Shown: positions 22,926-32,593, numbered from the stretch's first letter. The stretch: DNA of 41,560 nucleotides from Desulfobacterium sp. (GCA_016342325.1 JAEINR010000058.1:1-41560), one strand, 5' to 3'. Program-made: numbers and translations. Notes: generated by a model not told the origin, from the sequence alone.

Positions 22926-24794
22926 ATGAATAACATTGCTGAAACAGGCGAGAACAACGAAATGAACAGTGAAGAATTAGAGACAGCCCAAGACCAGGAG
23001 TCTAACACAGACGAGGAATCCATGGAAACACCGGTAGCCAACGTAGATCCGCTGGCGAATCTTACAGGTGAAGAGACCATGGAAGAGTTGATGGGCATCT
23101 ACGACGAAAGCTATAGCAGCTTCGAAGAAGGCCAGGTTGTAACGGGTACCATTATTGCCGTTGATAAGGATCATGTCCTTGTTGATGTGGGATACAAGTC
23201 CGAAGGTCAGATCTCTATTCACGAGTTCAGGGACGAAGAAGGCGTATTGGATGTCAACCTGAACGACCGGGTTGAAGTAATGGTTGAAGTCTGGGACGAG
23301 GAGGCGGAAACCGTCATCCTTTCCAAAGAGAAAGCCGCCAAAGTCAAGGTTTGGGATGCCATTAAGGACATCTACGAGGACGACGGCACCATCGAAGGCG
23401 TTATCACAAGCCGGGTTAAGGGTGGATTCTCTGTTGACATCGGTCTTCCTGCATTCTTGCCGGGTTCCCAGGCTGACCTGCGACCCATCCGAAACATGGA
23501 TGAGATGGTCGGCCAGACCTACACATTCAAGGTTCTCAAATACAACAGAAAGAGAAGCAATATTGTCCTTTCAAGGCGCGTCATCCTTGAGGTTGAGCGT
23601 GAAAAGGCAAGGACCGAGACCCTCGGTGCCATCGAAAACGACAAGGTCATGGAAGGTGTTGTTAAGAACATCACCGAATATGGTGTGTTCGTTGACCTTG
23701 GCGGCGTAGACGGCCTGCTTCATATTACTGATATCTCCTGGGGCCGGGTTAAGCATCCGTCAGAGCTCTTCTCCGTTGCAGATAAGATCAATGTCAAGAT
23801 CCTCTCCTACGATCTTGAGAAGGAGCGCGTCTCCCTTGGTCTCAAACAGCTTACACCTGATCCCTGGACGACTGCCCAGGATAAATACCCAATGGGTTCC
23901 AAGGTCCTTGGTAAGGTTGTAAGCCTCACGGATTACGGCGCATTTGTCGAGCTTGAAGAGGGTGTTGAAGGTCTCATCCATGTGTCAGAGATGTCCTGGA
24001 CCAGAAAGGTTCGTCATCCTTCCAAGATCGTCTCCGTAGGCGAGGAAGTTGAGGCGGTTGTTCTCGATCTCAAGCCCGATAACCGAAGAATTTCTCTGGG
24101 TATCAAGCAGACGGTTGAGAATCCCTGGGAAGTTATCAGCGAGAAGTACCCCGTTGGTACCGTTATCGAGGGTAAGATCAAGAACATCACAGATTTCGGT
24201 CTTTTCATCGGCATTGATGATGACATCGACGGTCTTGTTCATATCTCCGACATCTCATGGACAAAACGGATCAAGCATCCTTCTGAAGTCTACAAGAAGA
24301 ACGACACTGTTCAGGCGGTCGTCCTTGATATCGACAAGTCCAGCGAGCGTTTCTCACTGGGTATCAAGCAGATTCAGCCTGATCCCTGGGAGACGGTTGA
24401 AGATCGTTACAAGGTTGGAACCGAGATCAGCGGTGTTGTAACCAATATTACAGACTTTGGCGTGTTTGTTGAGCTTGAAGAGGGTATCGAAGGCCTTGTC
24501 CATGTTTCAGAGATCAGCAAGGAGAAGATCAAGACTCCTGCAGGTGTCTACAACATGGGTGATACAATCACCGCCCGAGTGATGAACATCAACAGTGATG
24601 AGCGTCGCATCGGACTCTCCATCAAGCGTTTGGATGAGGAAGAGGACGAGGTGGTCTTCAAGGATTTCTCAAAGAATCTGAAGCCTGCTACATCTTCTTT
24701 TGCTACATCATCTTTTGGTGAACTTCTGAGGGACAACATTCAGGAGCAGATCGCTTCCCAGGAAAAGGGTGACGATACAAAAGAGGAAGAGTAG
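22926..24794 (+). CDS. rpsA: 30S ribosomal protein S1
   Basis: S1 binds mRNA leaders and the 30S subunit and is needed to translate mRNAs with weak ribosome binding sites. The protein has 622 residues from the ATG at 22926 and contains six S1 (OB-fold) repeats. The last four are very alike, each with a G(V/L)FV(D/E)L core, a G(L)(I/V)H(V/I)S(D/E) segment and a terminal SLGIKQ. Its acidic N-terminal extension (about the first 60 residues, rich in E, D and N) makes it longer than the 557-residue E. coli S1. A TTG at 22902 is possible but adds only eight residues and lacks spacing to AGGGGGA. The ATG at 22962 is another candidate start. Confidence 0.95.
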   Translation: MNNIAETGENNEMNSEELETAQDQESNTDEESMETPVANVDPLANLTGEETMEELMGIYDESYSSFEEGQVVTGTIIAVDKDHVLVDVGYKSEGQISIHEFRDEEGVLDVNLNDRVEVMVEVWDEEAETVILSKEKAAKVKVWDAIKDIYEDDGTIEGVITSRVKGGFSVDIGLPAFLPGSQADLRPIRNMDEMVGQTYTFKVLKYNRKRSNIVLSRRVILEVEREKARTETLGAIENDKVMEGVVKNITEYGVFVDLGGVDGLLHITDISWGRVKHPSELFSVADKINVKILSYDLEKERVSLGLKQLTPDPWTTAQDKYPMGSKVLGKVVSLTDYGAFVELEEGVEGLIHVSEMSWTRKVRHPSKIVSVGEEVEAVVLDLKPDNRRISLGIKQTVENPWEVISEKYPVGTVIEGKIKNITDFGLFIGIDDDIDGLVHISDISWTKRIKHPSEVYKKNDTVQAVVLDIDKSSERFSLGIKQIQPDPWETVEDRYKVGTEISGVVTNITDFGVFVELEEGIEGLVHVSEISKEKIKTPAGVYNMGDTITARVMNINSDERRIGLSIKRLDEEEDEVVFKDFSKNLKPATSSFATSSFGELLRDNIQEQIASQEKGDDTKEEE

Positions 24795-24846
24795 GGTACT
24801 CATCCTTGACCATCGCTCTTAAGGGGCGCCAATCAAGATAGAGTCT

Positions 24847-24888
24847 GGGCCGGTTTCAGGAGTTTTTCTGAAACCGGCCCTTTTTTTT
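24847..24888 (+). terminator. Intrinsic terminator after rpsA
   Basis: GGGCCGGTTTCAG (24847-24859) pairs perfectly with CTGAAACCGGCCC (24868-24880) around an 8-base loop, followed by eight T residues. It ends only 24 bases before the sppA ATG. Confidence 0.93.
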
Positions 24889-24912
24889 ATTCCCAACCAT
24901 CAAGGAAATGCC

Positions 24913-25815
24913 ATGTTTTCAAGACGACATCCGTTCATGTTTTTCACCCTGGCCCTCTCATCCATTGCTGCTGTCTTCCTTGTTGTTCTTCTGGCCATGG
25001 TGTTGGGAAGTTCGGTCTTGTTTCGCTCCTCCATGTCTTCCACGTTCAAGCAGGCCCGGGGGAACGTCGGAATTGTTGAGATTTCCGGCGTCATTGTCTC
25101 GTCAAAAAAGGTGATCCAACAGATAAAGACCTTCAGGGACACGCCGTCCATCAAGGCGATTGTTCTGAGGATAGACTCCCCGGGCGGTGGCGTCGGGCCT
25201 TCCCAGGAGATCTACCGGGAGGTCATGAAGACCCGGAAGACCAAAAAAGTGGTTGCATCCCTTGGGTCTGTGGCGGCTTCCGGCGGTTACTATGCAGCGT
25301 CCGCCTCGGACGGCATCGTTGCTAATCCCGGTACCATCACCGGAAGTATCGGCGTGATCATGGAGTATGCCAATATCCAGAAGATCATGGAGAAGATTGG
25401 CCTTACTCCCGTGGTTATCAAGAGCGGTGAATTTAAAGACATGGGGTCTCCGGTTCGTGAATTAAGCACCCAGGAGCGGTCGATTCTTCAAGGCGTGGCC
25501 GACGAGATCCATCAGCAGTTCGTCAGGGATGTTGCAACGGGGCGGCGCATCCAGCAGGATCGGATCAACAAGCTTGCCGACGGCAGGATCTATACTGGGG
25601 AAAAGGCGGTGGATCTCCACATGGTGGACAGGCTTGGGAATTTGGACGACGCCGTGAACTGGGCCGGAGAGATGGCGGGAATTAAAGAGAAGATAGAGCC
25701 CGTCTATCCCAAGGAAGACAAGATGGGCTTTATCAAGGAATTGGTCCAGACCCTATTCAAACAGGCTTACATCGCCGGCTCCGTATCGGATTATTTCAGG
25801 TATGTCGTCAAATAG
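24913..25815 (+). CDS. sppA: Signal peptide peptidase SppA
   Basis: This is a 300-residue inner-membrane serine protease of family S49 that degrades cleaved signal peptides. An N-terminal membrane anchor spans about residues 10-32. The catalytic serine lies in LGSVAASGGYYAASAS (about 117-132), and the general-base lysine in IKSGEFKDMGSP (about 169-180). It is the short, single-domain form. The ATG at 24913 has AAGGAA upstream. Its last 63 bases overlap, in antisense, the 3' end of yciO; the C-terminal residues are therefore constrained by two genes. It follows the rpsA terminator closely, so its promoter is unclear. Confidence 0.93.
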   Translation: MFSRRHPFMFFTLALSSIAAVFLVVLLAMVLGSSVLFRSSMSSTFKQARGNVGIVEISGVIVSSKKVIQQIKTFRDTPSIKAIVLRIDSPGGGVGPSQEIYREVMKTRKTKKVVASLGSVAASGGYYAASASDGIVANPGTITGSIGVIMEYANIQKIMEKIGLTPVVIKSGEFKDMGSPVRELSTQERSILQGVADEIHQQFVRDVATGRRIQQDRINKLADGRIYTGEKAVDLHMVDRLGNLDDAVNWAGEMAGIKEKIEPVYPKEDKMGFIKELVQTLFKQAYIAGSVSDYFRYVVK

Positions 25816-26361
25816 GGAGACGATGCTGGAGTCCCTTCCTGTGACAGGGCCTCCGTCGATGACCATGTCGATCTTGTTTTCGAACCAGTCGTGGAGCAGG
25901 GAGGGGTCTTCAAAGACGTTTCCGTCCGGATCGGTTGCGCTGGTGGAGAGTACCGGGTTGCCAAGGGCCGCTGCAATGGCAAGGGCAATGGCATTGTCGG
26001 GCACCCGGATGCCGGCCGTTTTTCGTTTTGTAAGCATTATTTTGGGCACCATCTTTGATCCTTCCAAAATAAAGGTGTAGGGGCCGGGCAGGAGCCGCTT
26101 CATGTTTCTGTATGCAAAGGTGCTCACCTTTGCATAGTCGCTGATGTGCTTCAGGTCTGCACAGATGAAGCTGAAGGGTTGTTTCTTGCTGCGCTGCTTG
26201 AGCTGATAGACCTTTTCTATGGCCTTCTTGTTCATGATGTCGCAGCCGATACCGTAATTGGTGTCCGTTGGATAGGCGATGACGCCCCCTTGTTTCAGCG
26301 TGTCAACAATTTGATTGATGAGCCGCGGCTGGGGATTGTCGGAATTTAATCGTATTAGCAT
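25753..26361 (-). CDS. yciO: YciO-type Sua5/YrdC/YwlC domain protein
   Basis: This 202-residue protein belongs to the Sua5/YrdC fold and matches E. coli YciO better than TsaC. Shared pieces, from memory, are DNPQPRLINQ near the start, GGVIAYPTDTNYGIGC, LLPGPYTFIL, KRKTAGIRVP and GAGDVSLF at the end. TsaC makes threonylcarbamoyl-AMP for tRNA t6A37; YciO proteins share the fold, but their in-cell role is less certain. I chose the ATG at 26361, just before the conserved start, with GGAAAAG upstream. The frame stays open for 93 bases further upstream but that part shows no family similarity. The 3' end overlaps convergent sppA by 63 bases. Confidence 0.88.
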   Translation of the reverse strand: MLIRLNSDNPQPRLINQIVDTLKQGGVIAYPTDTNYGIGCDIMNKKAIEKVYQLKQRSKKQPFSFICADLKHISDYAKVSTFAYRNMKRLLPGPYTFILEGSKMVPKIMLTKRKTAGIRVPDNAIALAIAAALGNPVLSTSATDPDGNVFEDPSLLHDWFENKIDMVIDGGPVTGRDSSIVSLFDDIPEIIRYGAGDVSLFE

Positions 26362-26518
26362 TTTTCTTTTCCATATCTTATGTCGTTGGTCAAAACCTCC
26401 CACCGCTTTGGGATCAAAGGTCGTGTTTGCCGGCAGAAAAGACTTTATTTCCATATTAACAAAATGTCAACAAGATAACCATTGCTTTGAGCCGGTTATT
26501 CTGATATTTAATTCTGTT

Positions 26519-26524
26519 TATAAT
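26519..26524 (+). promoter_or_regulatory. Candidate -10 box in the yciO-guaB gap
   Basis: TATAAT (26519-26524) lies about 90 bases before the guaB ATG, without a good -35 box. The divergent gap 26362-26614 holds no gene. Just before guaB, TCCC and GGGA can pair around GGC and overlap the GGGAGG ribosome binding site, a possible but weak occluding hairpin. Confidence 0.35.
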
Positions 26525-26614
26525 CAAGACGACGTGACCGGCGTTCCAGCAATGGTATTGACCGGACCGACACCACATACACTTTAAAAAAAAATTCCCG
26601 GCGGGAGGTAGTTT

Positions 26615-28090
26615 ATGGCAAATATAATTTACAGTGATGGTTTATCCTTTGATGATGTTCTGCTTGTACCTGAATTTTCAGCGATTTTACCCGATGAGGT
26701 CGAAACCAAAACACGGCTCACCAGAAAACTTGAATTGAACATCCCCATCGTGAGCGCGGCCATGGATACGGTTACTGAGGCGCGGACTTCCATCAGCATG
26801 GCCAGGGCCGGTGGAATGGGATTCATCCACCGGAACCTTTCCATTGAGGAGCAGGTGATCGAGGTGGACCGGGTCAAGAAATCGGAAAGCGGCATGATTG
26901 TTGATCCCATCACTATTTCTCCTGATGCATCTATTTCAGAGGTCCTCAACATCATGGCAAAATACCGGATCTCCGGTATTCCCGTCACCGTGGGGGACAA
27001 GCTTGTGGGCATTGTGACCAACAGGGATTTGAGGTTCGAATCCCAGCTTGATAAGCCGGCAAGCGAGGTGATGACCAAGGAGAATCTGGTGACCGTTCCC
27101 GAGGGTGTCACCCTGGAAGAATCGAAAAAGATGCTTCACCAGCATCGGATTGAGAAGCTGCTCGTGGTTGATAAGATCGGCAAGCTTAAGGGCCTCATCA
27201 CCATCAAGGATATCGAGAAAATCCGTAAATACCCCAACGCCTGCAAGGACTCCATGGGCCGCCTTAGGACAGGCGCCGCCATTGGTGTGGGATCGGACAT
27301 GATGGCCCGAACCGAGGCCCTGTTACGGGCAGGGGCAGACGCCCTGGTTATCGACACTTCCCACGGCCATTCCCAGAATGTCATCTCTGCCGTAGAAGCG
27401 ATCAAGCATGCGTATCCCGACTGCCAGATTATCGCAGGAAACGTGGCAACGGCCAAGGGTGCCAAGGCGCTTATCGATGCAGGTTCCGACGGCGTTAAGA
27501 TCGGCATCGGACCCGGTTCCATCTGCACCACAAGAATCGTTGCCGGTGTGGGTGTGCCCCAGTTGACCGCCATCCAGAACTGCAAGGAAGTCTCTGACGA
27601 AACAGGGGTTCCCATCATCGCAGACGGTGGTATCAAATTTTCCGGTGACGTTGCAAAGGCCATCGGCGCCGGTGCCCATACGGTGATGCTGGGCAGTCTC
27701 CTTGCCGGTACCAGCGAGAGCCCGGGAGAGATTGTCATCTTCCAGGGAAGGAGCTACAAGGCTTACCGGGGCATGGGTTCGGTGGAAGCCATGAAACAAG
27801 GCTCCAGTGATCGCTACTACCAGCGGGACAGCAAAGAGGATGAGACCCTCGTTCCCGAAGGTATTGTCGGAAGAATTCCCTACAGGGGAACGGTCAAGGA
27901 GAATATCGTTCAGATGATCGGCGGCCTCAAGGCCGGCATGGGCTACCTTGGCGCCTCAACCGTGGAAGAGCTCAGGCAAAAGGCAAGCTTTGTCAAGATT
28001 ACTGCCGCAGGTCTCCGGGAGAGCCATGTCCATGACGTTATCATCACCAAGGAGGCGCCCAACTACAGCGTCGACAGCATGAATCAGTAG
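26615..28090 (+). CDS. guaB: Inosine-5'-monophosphate dehydrogenase
   Basis: The enzyme oxidises IMP to XMP with NAD+, the committed step of GMP synthesis. It is 491 residues, the usual length. The barrel is interrupted by a tandem CBS pair (about residues 95-205). The catalytic loop is [11 protein letters not shown] near 299-309, with the nucleophilic cysteine at about 304. [11 protein letters not shown] at the start and the flap region [10 protein letters not shown] are also typical. GGGAGG precedes the ATG. The gene ends 20 bases before a strong terminator, with dnaE directly after. Confidence 0.97.
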   Translation: MANIIYSDGLSFDDVLLVPEFSAILPDEVETKTRLTRKLELNIPIVSAAMDTVTEARTSISMARAGGMGFIHRNLSIEEQVIEVDRVKKSESGMIVDPITISPDASISEVLNIMAKYRISGIPVTVGDKLVGIVTNRDLRFESQLDKPASEVMTKENLVTVPEGVTLEESKKMLHQHRIEKLLVVDKIGKLKGLITIKDIEKIRKYPNACKDSMGRLRTGAAIGVGSDMMARTEALLRAGADALVIDTSHGHSQNVISAVEAIKHAYPDCQIIAGNVATAKGAKALIDAGSDGVKIGIGPGSICTTRIVAGVGVPQLTAIQNCKEVSDETGVPIIADGGIKFSGDVAKAIGAGAHTVMLGSLLAGTSESPGEIVIFQGRSYKAYRGMGSVEAMKQGSSDRYYQRDSKEDETLVPEGIVGRIPYRGTVKENIVQMIGGLKAGMGYLGASTVEELRQKASFVKITAAGLRESHVHDVIITKEAPNYSVDSMNQ

Positions 28091-28110
28091 CATAAACATT
28101 TAGTGAATCT

Positions 28111-28141
28111 AGTCCGGGGCTTCGGCTCCGGACTTTTTTTT
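28111..28141 (+). terminator. Intrinsic terminator with TTCG tetraloop after guaB
   Basis: AGTCCGGGGC (28111-28120) pairs with GCTCCGGACT (28125-28134), with one G-T, around a TTCG tetraloop. A run of eight T residues follows. It ends 14 bases before the dnaE start, so dnaE must be transcribed by read-through or from a promoter inside guaB. Confidence 0.92.
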
Positions 28142-28155
28142 AGGATTTGCATTTA

Positions 28156-31100
28156 ATGACAGAACAGTCAACACCATTTTATCACCTCCACGTTCATACG
28201 GAGTTTTCCCTTCTGGACGGAGCCATCCGGCTCGATGCCCTCCTTGACCGATGTAAGGACTTTAATATGGATGCGGTGGCCATGACCGACCACGGCGTCA
28301 TGTTCGGCGCAGCCATGTTCTACGAAAAGGCAAAAAAGGCCGGTATTAAACCGATCCTGGGGTGCGAAGTCTATGTGGCGCCAAGGAGCATCAAGCACAA
28401 AACCGCCGAAGACAACAAGGGCCTCAACCACCTGGTTCTCCTGGCCAAGGATCTGGAAGGCTACGGCAACCTGTGCAAACTGGTCTCCATTGCCCAGTTT
28501 AAGGGCTTTTATTATAAGCCCAGGGTGGACCGGGAACTCCTGGCCCAATACAGTAAAGGGCTCATCGCCCAGTCCGCCTGCCTTAAGGGAGATATCCCCC
28601 AGAAGATCCTCAACAATAAGATGGACGAGGCTGATGATGCGGCCCGTTTCTATGTTGACACCTTTGGTGAGGGGAATTTCTTTCTGGAAGTGCAGCAGAA
28701 CGGCATGGCGATCCAGGAAAAGGTCAACCAGGGTCTCGTGGATATCAGTCAACGCCTCTCCATTCCCCTGGTTGCCACAAACGACTGTCATTATCTTTCA
28801 AAGGATCACGTCCGGGCCCATGAGGCCCTGCTTTGCATCCAGACCGGCAATACCCTGAACGACGCGTCCCGGTTCAAGTTTGATTCGGACCAGCTCTATT
28901 TCAAGTCCCCGGACGAGATGATTGCTGAGTTCAAAGGGTATGACGGTGCCATTGAAAACACCCGCCTCATTGCCGGCCAGTGCAATGTGGAGTTTCCAAA
29001 GAAAGAGTATCACTTTCCCAGGTACACCCCGGACGACAATGATGATCCGAATGCGAGCGCCGGCGATATCTTTAAGCGTCAGGCCCATGAAGGGTTTGAA
29101 AAGCGCTTGGTCATGCTCAAGCGGAAGAATCCGGATCTGGATGAAAAACTCTATCGGGAGCGGCTCGATTATGAGATTGGCGTCATCCTTGACATGGACT
29201 TTCCCGGTTATTTTCTCATCGTGGCGGACTTTATCCGCTACTCCGTGGCGCACAACATTCCGGTGGGACCGGGCAGGGGGTCGGCTGCCGGCAGCATGGT
29301 GGCCTATGCCATGGAAATCACCGCCCTTGATCCCATTGAACACGGCCTGATCTTTGAGCGGTTTCTCAACCCCTCCCGAATCTCCATGCCGGATATTGAT
29401 GTGGATTTCTGCATTGAAGGCCGGGAGGAGGTTTACAAGTATGTCATCGACCGTTACGGCGGACCTGATTATGTTTCCCAGATCATCACCTTTGGCAAGC
29501 TCAAGGCCAAGGCGGTCATCAGGGACGTTGGCAGGGCGCTGAGCATCCCCCTGCCTGAAGTGGATGTGATTGCCAAGCTGATTCCCGACAATGCAAAGAA
29601 TCTTCAGCAGGCCCTGGACGACGTGCCCCAGATCATGGATCTGGTGGGGGAGGATCCCGTCAAGAAGGATCTCCTTGAGATCGCCCTCACCCTCGAGGGC
29701 CTTCCAAGGCAGGCCTCTACCCATGCCTGCGGGGTTGTGATTTCGGACAAGCCCCTGGTGGAATATCTGCCCACCTACAAGGGAAAAGAGGGCGAAGTCG
29801 TGACCCAGTTTGACATGAACTTTGTTGAAAAACAGGGTCTTGTTAAATTTGATTTTTTGGGACTTCGCAACCTTACCGTTATCAAGAATACCCTGGATCT
29901 CCTAAGGAAGCAGAAAAGGGAGGTGCCCGATCTCCTTGAGATCGACATGGCGGACAAGCTCACCTTTGAGCTTTTGTGCAGGGCCGACACAACAGGGGTT
30001 TTCCAGCTGGAAAGTTCGGGCATGAAGGAGCTGATCGCAAGACTCCAGCCCGCCGCCTTCAGTGATATTGTGGCCCTGGTGGCCCTCTACCGGCCTGGCC
30101 CCCTGGACAGCGGCATGGCAGACTCCTATGTGGAAAGAAAGCAAGGCCGGGAAGAGGTTGTCTATCTCTTTCCCGAGCTTGAATCCATCCTTAATGAGAC
30201 CTACGGGGTTATTCTTTACCAGGAGCAGGTGATGAAGATCGCCGGCGTCCTGGCCAACTACACCATGGCGGACGCGGACGGCCTCAGAAAGGCCATGGGT
30301 AAGAAGATCCCCGCCATGATGGAGGAGCACCGGGGCCTGTTCACCAAGGGAGCCAAGGAGAACAACCTGGACGAGGCCAAGGCTGCGGAGCTCTTTGACC
30401 TTATGGAAAAGTTCGGCGGATACGGGTTCAACAAGTCCCATTCTGCCGCCTATGCCCTGATCTGTTATCAGACAGCCTACCTCAAGGCCCACTATCCCCT
30501 TGAGTACATGGCCGCCATCATGACCGTCGACATGAGCAACTCCGATTCCGTGGTCAAGTTCATTGACGAGTGCCGCAGCCATGATATCAATATTCTGCCC
30601 CCGGACGTGAACCAGAGCGATTCGGTGTTCACGGTGGAGCCCTCTGCCATACGGTTTGGTATGGCTGCGGTAAAAGGAATCGGCGCCGCTGCCATCGACT
30701 CCATTGTGAAGGTGAGGAACGAAGGGGGACGCTTTTCTTCCATTTATGATTTCTGTGAGCGGGTTAACCTCTCCAAGGTGAACAAGCGGGTGCTCGAGGC
30801 ATTGATCAAGTGTGGTGCCTTTGACAGCACCGGGGACAAGCGAAGCCAGTTGATGGCCGTACTTGAAGGCGCCCTGGACCACGGGAATCGGATCCAGAAG
30901 GAAAAGGCCGATGCCCAGATGGACCTGTTTGCCGATTCCGAAGGGGGTGCGGCCCTGCCGGAGAGCATTCCCCCCATGCCGAATATCGAGGAGCTGGATG
31001 ACAACGAGCTTCTGTCCATGGAAAAGGACACCCTGGGGTTTTACATCACTGGCCATCCCCTGGATCGGTACGAGGAACTCATCAAGAAATTCGCCAACGT

Positions 31101-31695
31101 TAACTCCGAAAACATCGGGCAGAGCGGTGAAGGCCAGAGCGTTCGCATGGGCGGCACCCTGCGCCCCCTCAAGGTGTTGAAGACAAAAAAGGGTGATATG
31201 ATGGCCTTTGCCGCCCTTGAGGACAAGCAGGGCAGCGTGGAGGTGGTCATATTTCCGGAACTCTACCTGGAGATACACAGCTTGCTTTCCGAGGAAACCC
31301 CGGTCATCCTCCAGGCCGAGGTTCAAAAAAGGGAGAGCAACGTAAAACTATTGGGTGAGCGGATCATCCCCATTGACAAGGCCGAAGCCGAATGGACTGC
31401 CAGTATTGTCATGAACATGGATGCAGAACGCGCTGACACCACGACCCTTGAGCGCCTCCAGGCACAGCTTCACCGGTATCCCGGAACCTGTACCGCCTTT
31501 CTTGAGATCAACCTGAAGAATGGGGCCGGTGTGGTAATTCAGCTGTCCCAGGATGAACTGGTGAGTCCGGATCCGGGGCTTTTTAAAGAGGTCGAAATTC
31601 TGTTGGGAGAAAAATCCATCGAGACACGGTGCGCTCCGGTAAAGCAGCGGGAGAAGAAGAAACGGTGGCAGGCCAAGGCAAAACCCCAGGGCTGA
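28156..31695 (+). CDS. dnaE: DNA polymerase III subunit alpha
   Basis: This is the catalytic subunit of the replicative polymerase, 1179 residues. The N-terminal PHP domain begins HLHVHTEFSLLDGAIR (about 11-26) and contains TDHGVMFG and GCEVYVAP. The polymerase active site PDIDVDFC is at about 412-419, with GPGRGSAAGSMVAYA just before it and the other finger and palm blocks (SSGMKELIARL, LYRPGPLDSGM, YQEQVM) after. The beta-clamp, HhH (KGIGAAAIDSIVKVR) and OB-fold (about 990-1070) regions follow. The ATG at 28156 follows AGGA with about 10-base spacing. A TTG nine bases earlier is less likely. This is DnaE1-type by length and layout. Confidence 0.96.
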   Translation: MTEQSTPFYHLHVHTEFSLLDGAIRLDALLDRCKDFNMDAVAMTDHGVMFGAAMFYEKAKKAGIKPILGCEVYVAPRSIKHKTAEDNKGLNHLVLLAKDLEGYGNLCKLVSIAQFKGFYYKPRVDRELLAQYSKGLIAQSACLKGDIPQKILNNKMDEADDAARFYVDTFGEGNFFLEVQQNGMAIQEKVNQGLVDISQRLSIPLVATNDCHYLSKDHVRAHEALLCIQTGNTLNDASRFKFDSDQLYFKSPDEMIAEFKGYDGAIENTRLIAGQCNVEFPKKEYHFPRYTPDDNDDPNASAGDIFKRQAHEGFEKRLVMLKRKNPDLDEKLYRERLDYEIGVILDMDFPGYFLIVADFIRYSVAHNIPVGPGRGSAAGSMVAYAMEITALDPIEHGLIFERFLNPSRISMPDIDVDFCIEGREEVYKYVIDRYGGPDYVSQIITFGKLKAKAVIRDVGRALSIPLPEVDVIAKLIPDNAKNLQQALDDVPQIMDLVGEDPVKKDLLEIALTLEGLPRQASTHACGVVISDKPLVEYLPTYKGKEGEVVTQFDMNFVEKQGLVKFDFLGLRNLTVIKNTLDLLRKQKREVPDLLEIDMADKLTFELLCRADTTGVFQLESSGMKELIARLQPAAFSDIVALVALYRPGPLDSGMADSYVERKQGREEVVYLFPELESILNETYGVILYQEQVMKIAGVLANYTMADADGLRKAMGKKIPAMMEEHRGLFTKGAKENNLDEAKAAELFDLMEKFGGYGFNKSHSAAYALICYQTAYLKAHYPLEYMAAIMTVDMSNSDSVVKFIDECRSHDINILPPDVNQSDSVFTVEPSAIRFGMAAVKGIGAAAIDSIVKVRNEGGRFSSIYDFCERVNLSKVNKRVLEALIKCGAFDSTGDKRSQLMAVLEGALDHGNRIQKEKADAQMDLFADSEGGAALPESIPPMPNIEELDDNELLSMEKDTLGFYITGHPLDRYEELIKKFANVNSENIGQSGEGQSVRMGGTLRPLKVLKTKKGDMMAFAALEDKQGSVEVVIFPELYLEIHSLLSEETPVILQAEVQKRESNVKLLGERIIPIDKAEAEWTASIVMNMDAERADTTTLERLQAQLHRYPGTCTAFLEINLKNGAGVVIQLSQDELVSPDPGLFKEVEILLGEKSIETRCAPVKQREKKKRWQAKAKPQG

Positions 31696-31753
31696 TCCCA
31701 TTGTCCTCTAAGTATGTGAATAGAGCCTGTTCCGACTTGAATAGGCAAACGGG

Positions 31754-32335
31754 TTATTGTCCGGTGATGGTGAGGTTGTTCGTCACTGCCACGGTGCCGG
31801 GACATTTTCTGGCAATGTCCATGGCCTTGTCCCGTTCGGATGGGGAGGCAACAACCCCTGTGAGGGTTACCACTCCCTTGTTTACATCCACGTCAATGTT
31901 CATGGATCGAATGCCGGGCGCTTGAATGAGCCCGGTTTTGACTCGGTTTCCGATGATGGTGTCGTCCATGGTCTCTCCGACACTCTTGCTTCCCCAGGTT
32001 AGCTGGTTCTTGACCCTGATGACACCGGGGGTGGCACGGGCAATATCCCCTGCAATTCGCTTTTCAGAGGCTGTATCAAGGACGCCGGTGAGGATTACCA
32101 CCTGTTGTACGGTGTCCACATCGATTTTCATGCCGTTGATGAATTCGTCCTCAAGCAGCCGGGTCTTTACCCGGCTGGAGAGTATTGAATCGTCCAGAAT
32201 GGTTCCGAGGGTTCGCTGGTCGGTAGTTCCCTTGAAGGTGCCAACGGCTGCCGTTCCGACCAGGACCGGACCGCAGCTATAGCAGAGAAGGGGAAGGATG
32301 GTTAAAAAACACCATCCAATGCGTTTTATATTCAT
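31754..32335 (-). CDS. BON-domain lipoprotein
   Basis: This 193-residue exported lipoprotein has a signal peptide with lipobox LLCYSC; the lipidated cysteine is residue 21. Two BON domains follow, at about 45-110 and 118-188, each with an (I/V)KT(R/G)L start, an (I/M)DV core and a V(T/I)LTGV strand. The layout matches the OsmY/DolP-like group, which maintains outer membrane integrity in other bacteria. Residue 22 is Gly, not Asp, so sorting to the outer membrane is likely if the usual +2 rule holds here. It follows a small membrane protein gene by 6 bases in the same operon. Confidence 0.9.
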   Translation of the reverse strand: MNIKRIGWCFLTILPLLCYSCGPVLVGTAAVGTFKGTTDQRTLGTILDDSILSSRVKTRLLEDEFINGMKIDVDTVQQVVILTGVLDTASEKRIAGDIARATPGVIRVKNQLTWGSKSVGETMDDTIIGNRVKTGLIQAPGIRSMNIDVDVNKGVVTLTGVVASPSERDKAMDIARKCPGTVAVTNNLTITGQ

Positions 32336-32341
32336 GGTTGT

Positions 32342-32593
32342 TTATTCCATTTCATCGAGATCAAGATCATCAAATTCGCTCAGGTCGATGTCGTCCAGCA
32401 GGTAGTCGGCCTTTGTAAGGGAGGCCGTTGCCGTGTTCCCCGTTTTTCTGGGGGGTGGCGTCTTACCTTTGGGGGGGCCGTCCTTTTTTTTGAATCCGTT
32501 TTTCAATGCAAGAATAAGCATGAGAATCATAAAACAGATTCCGGCAAGGTTGAGGGATATAATAATGATTCCGATTATACTTTTAGCTATCAT
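32342..32593 (-). CDS. Small membrane protein with acidic tail
   Basis: I do not recognise this 83-residue protein. One membrane helix spans about residues 5-29. A basic, proline-rich stretch (KKKDGPPKGKTPPPRK, about 35-50) follows, and the C-terminus is strongly acidic (DDIDLSEFDDLDLDEME). The N-in or N-out orientation is unclear; the basic patch after the helix suggests a cytoplasmic tail. Co-transcription with the BON lipoprotein is likely (6-base gap). Its ribosome binding site, AGGA only two bases from the ATG, is poor. Confidence 0.65.
   Translation of the reverse strand: MIAKSIIGIIIISLNLAGICFMILMLILALKNGFKKKDGPPKGKTPPPRKTGNTATASLTKADYLLDDIDLSEFDDLDLDEME

Noticed and set aside
28798-29724. 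Minus-strand frame (308 codons) antisense to dnaE.
   Set aside because: Same reason as the other dnaE shadow; no start signal.
29902-31326. Long minus-strand frame (474 codons) within dnaE.
   Set aside because: dnaE is certain over the same bases. The His/Gly/Val-rich translation is typical of antisense of a GC-biased gene.
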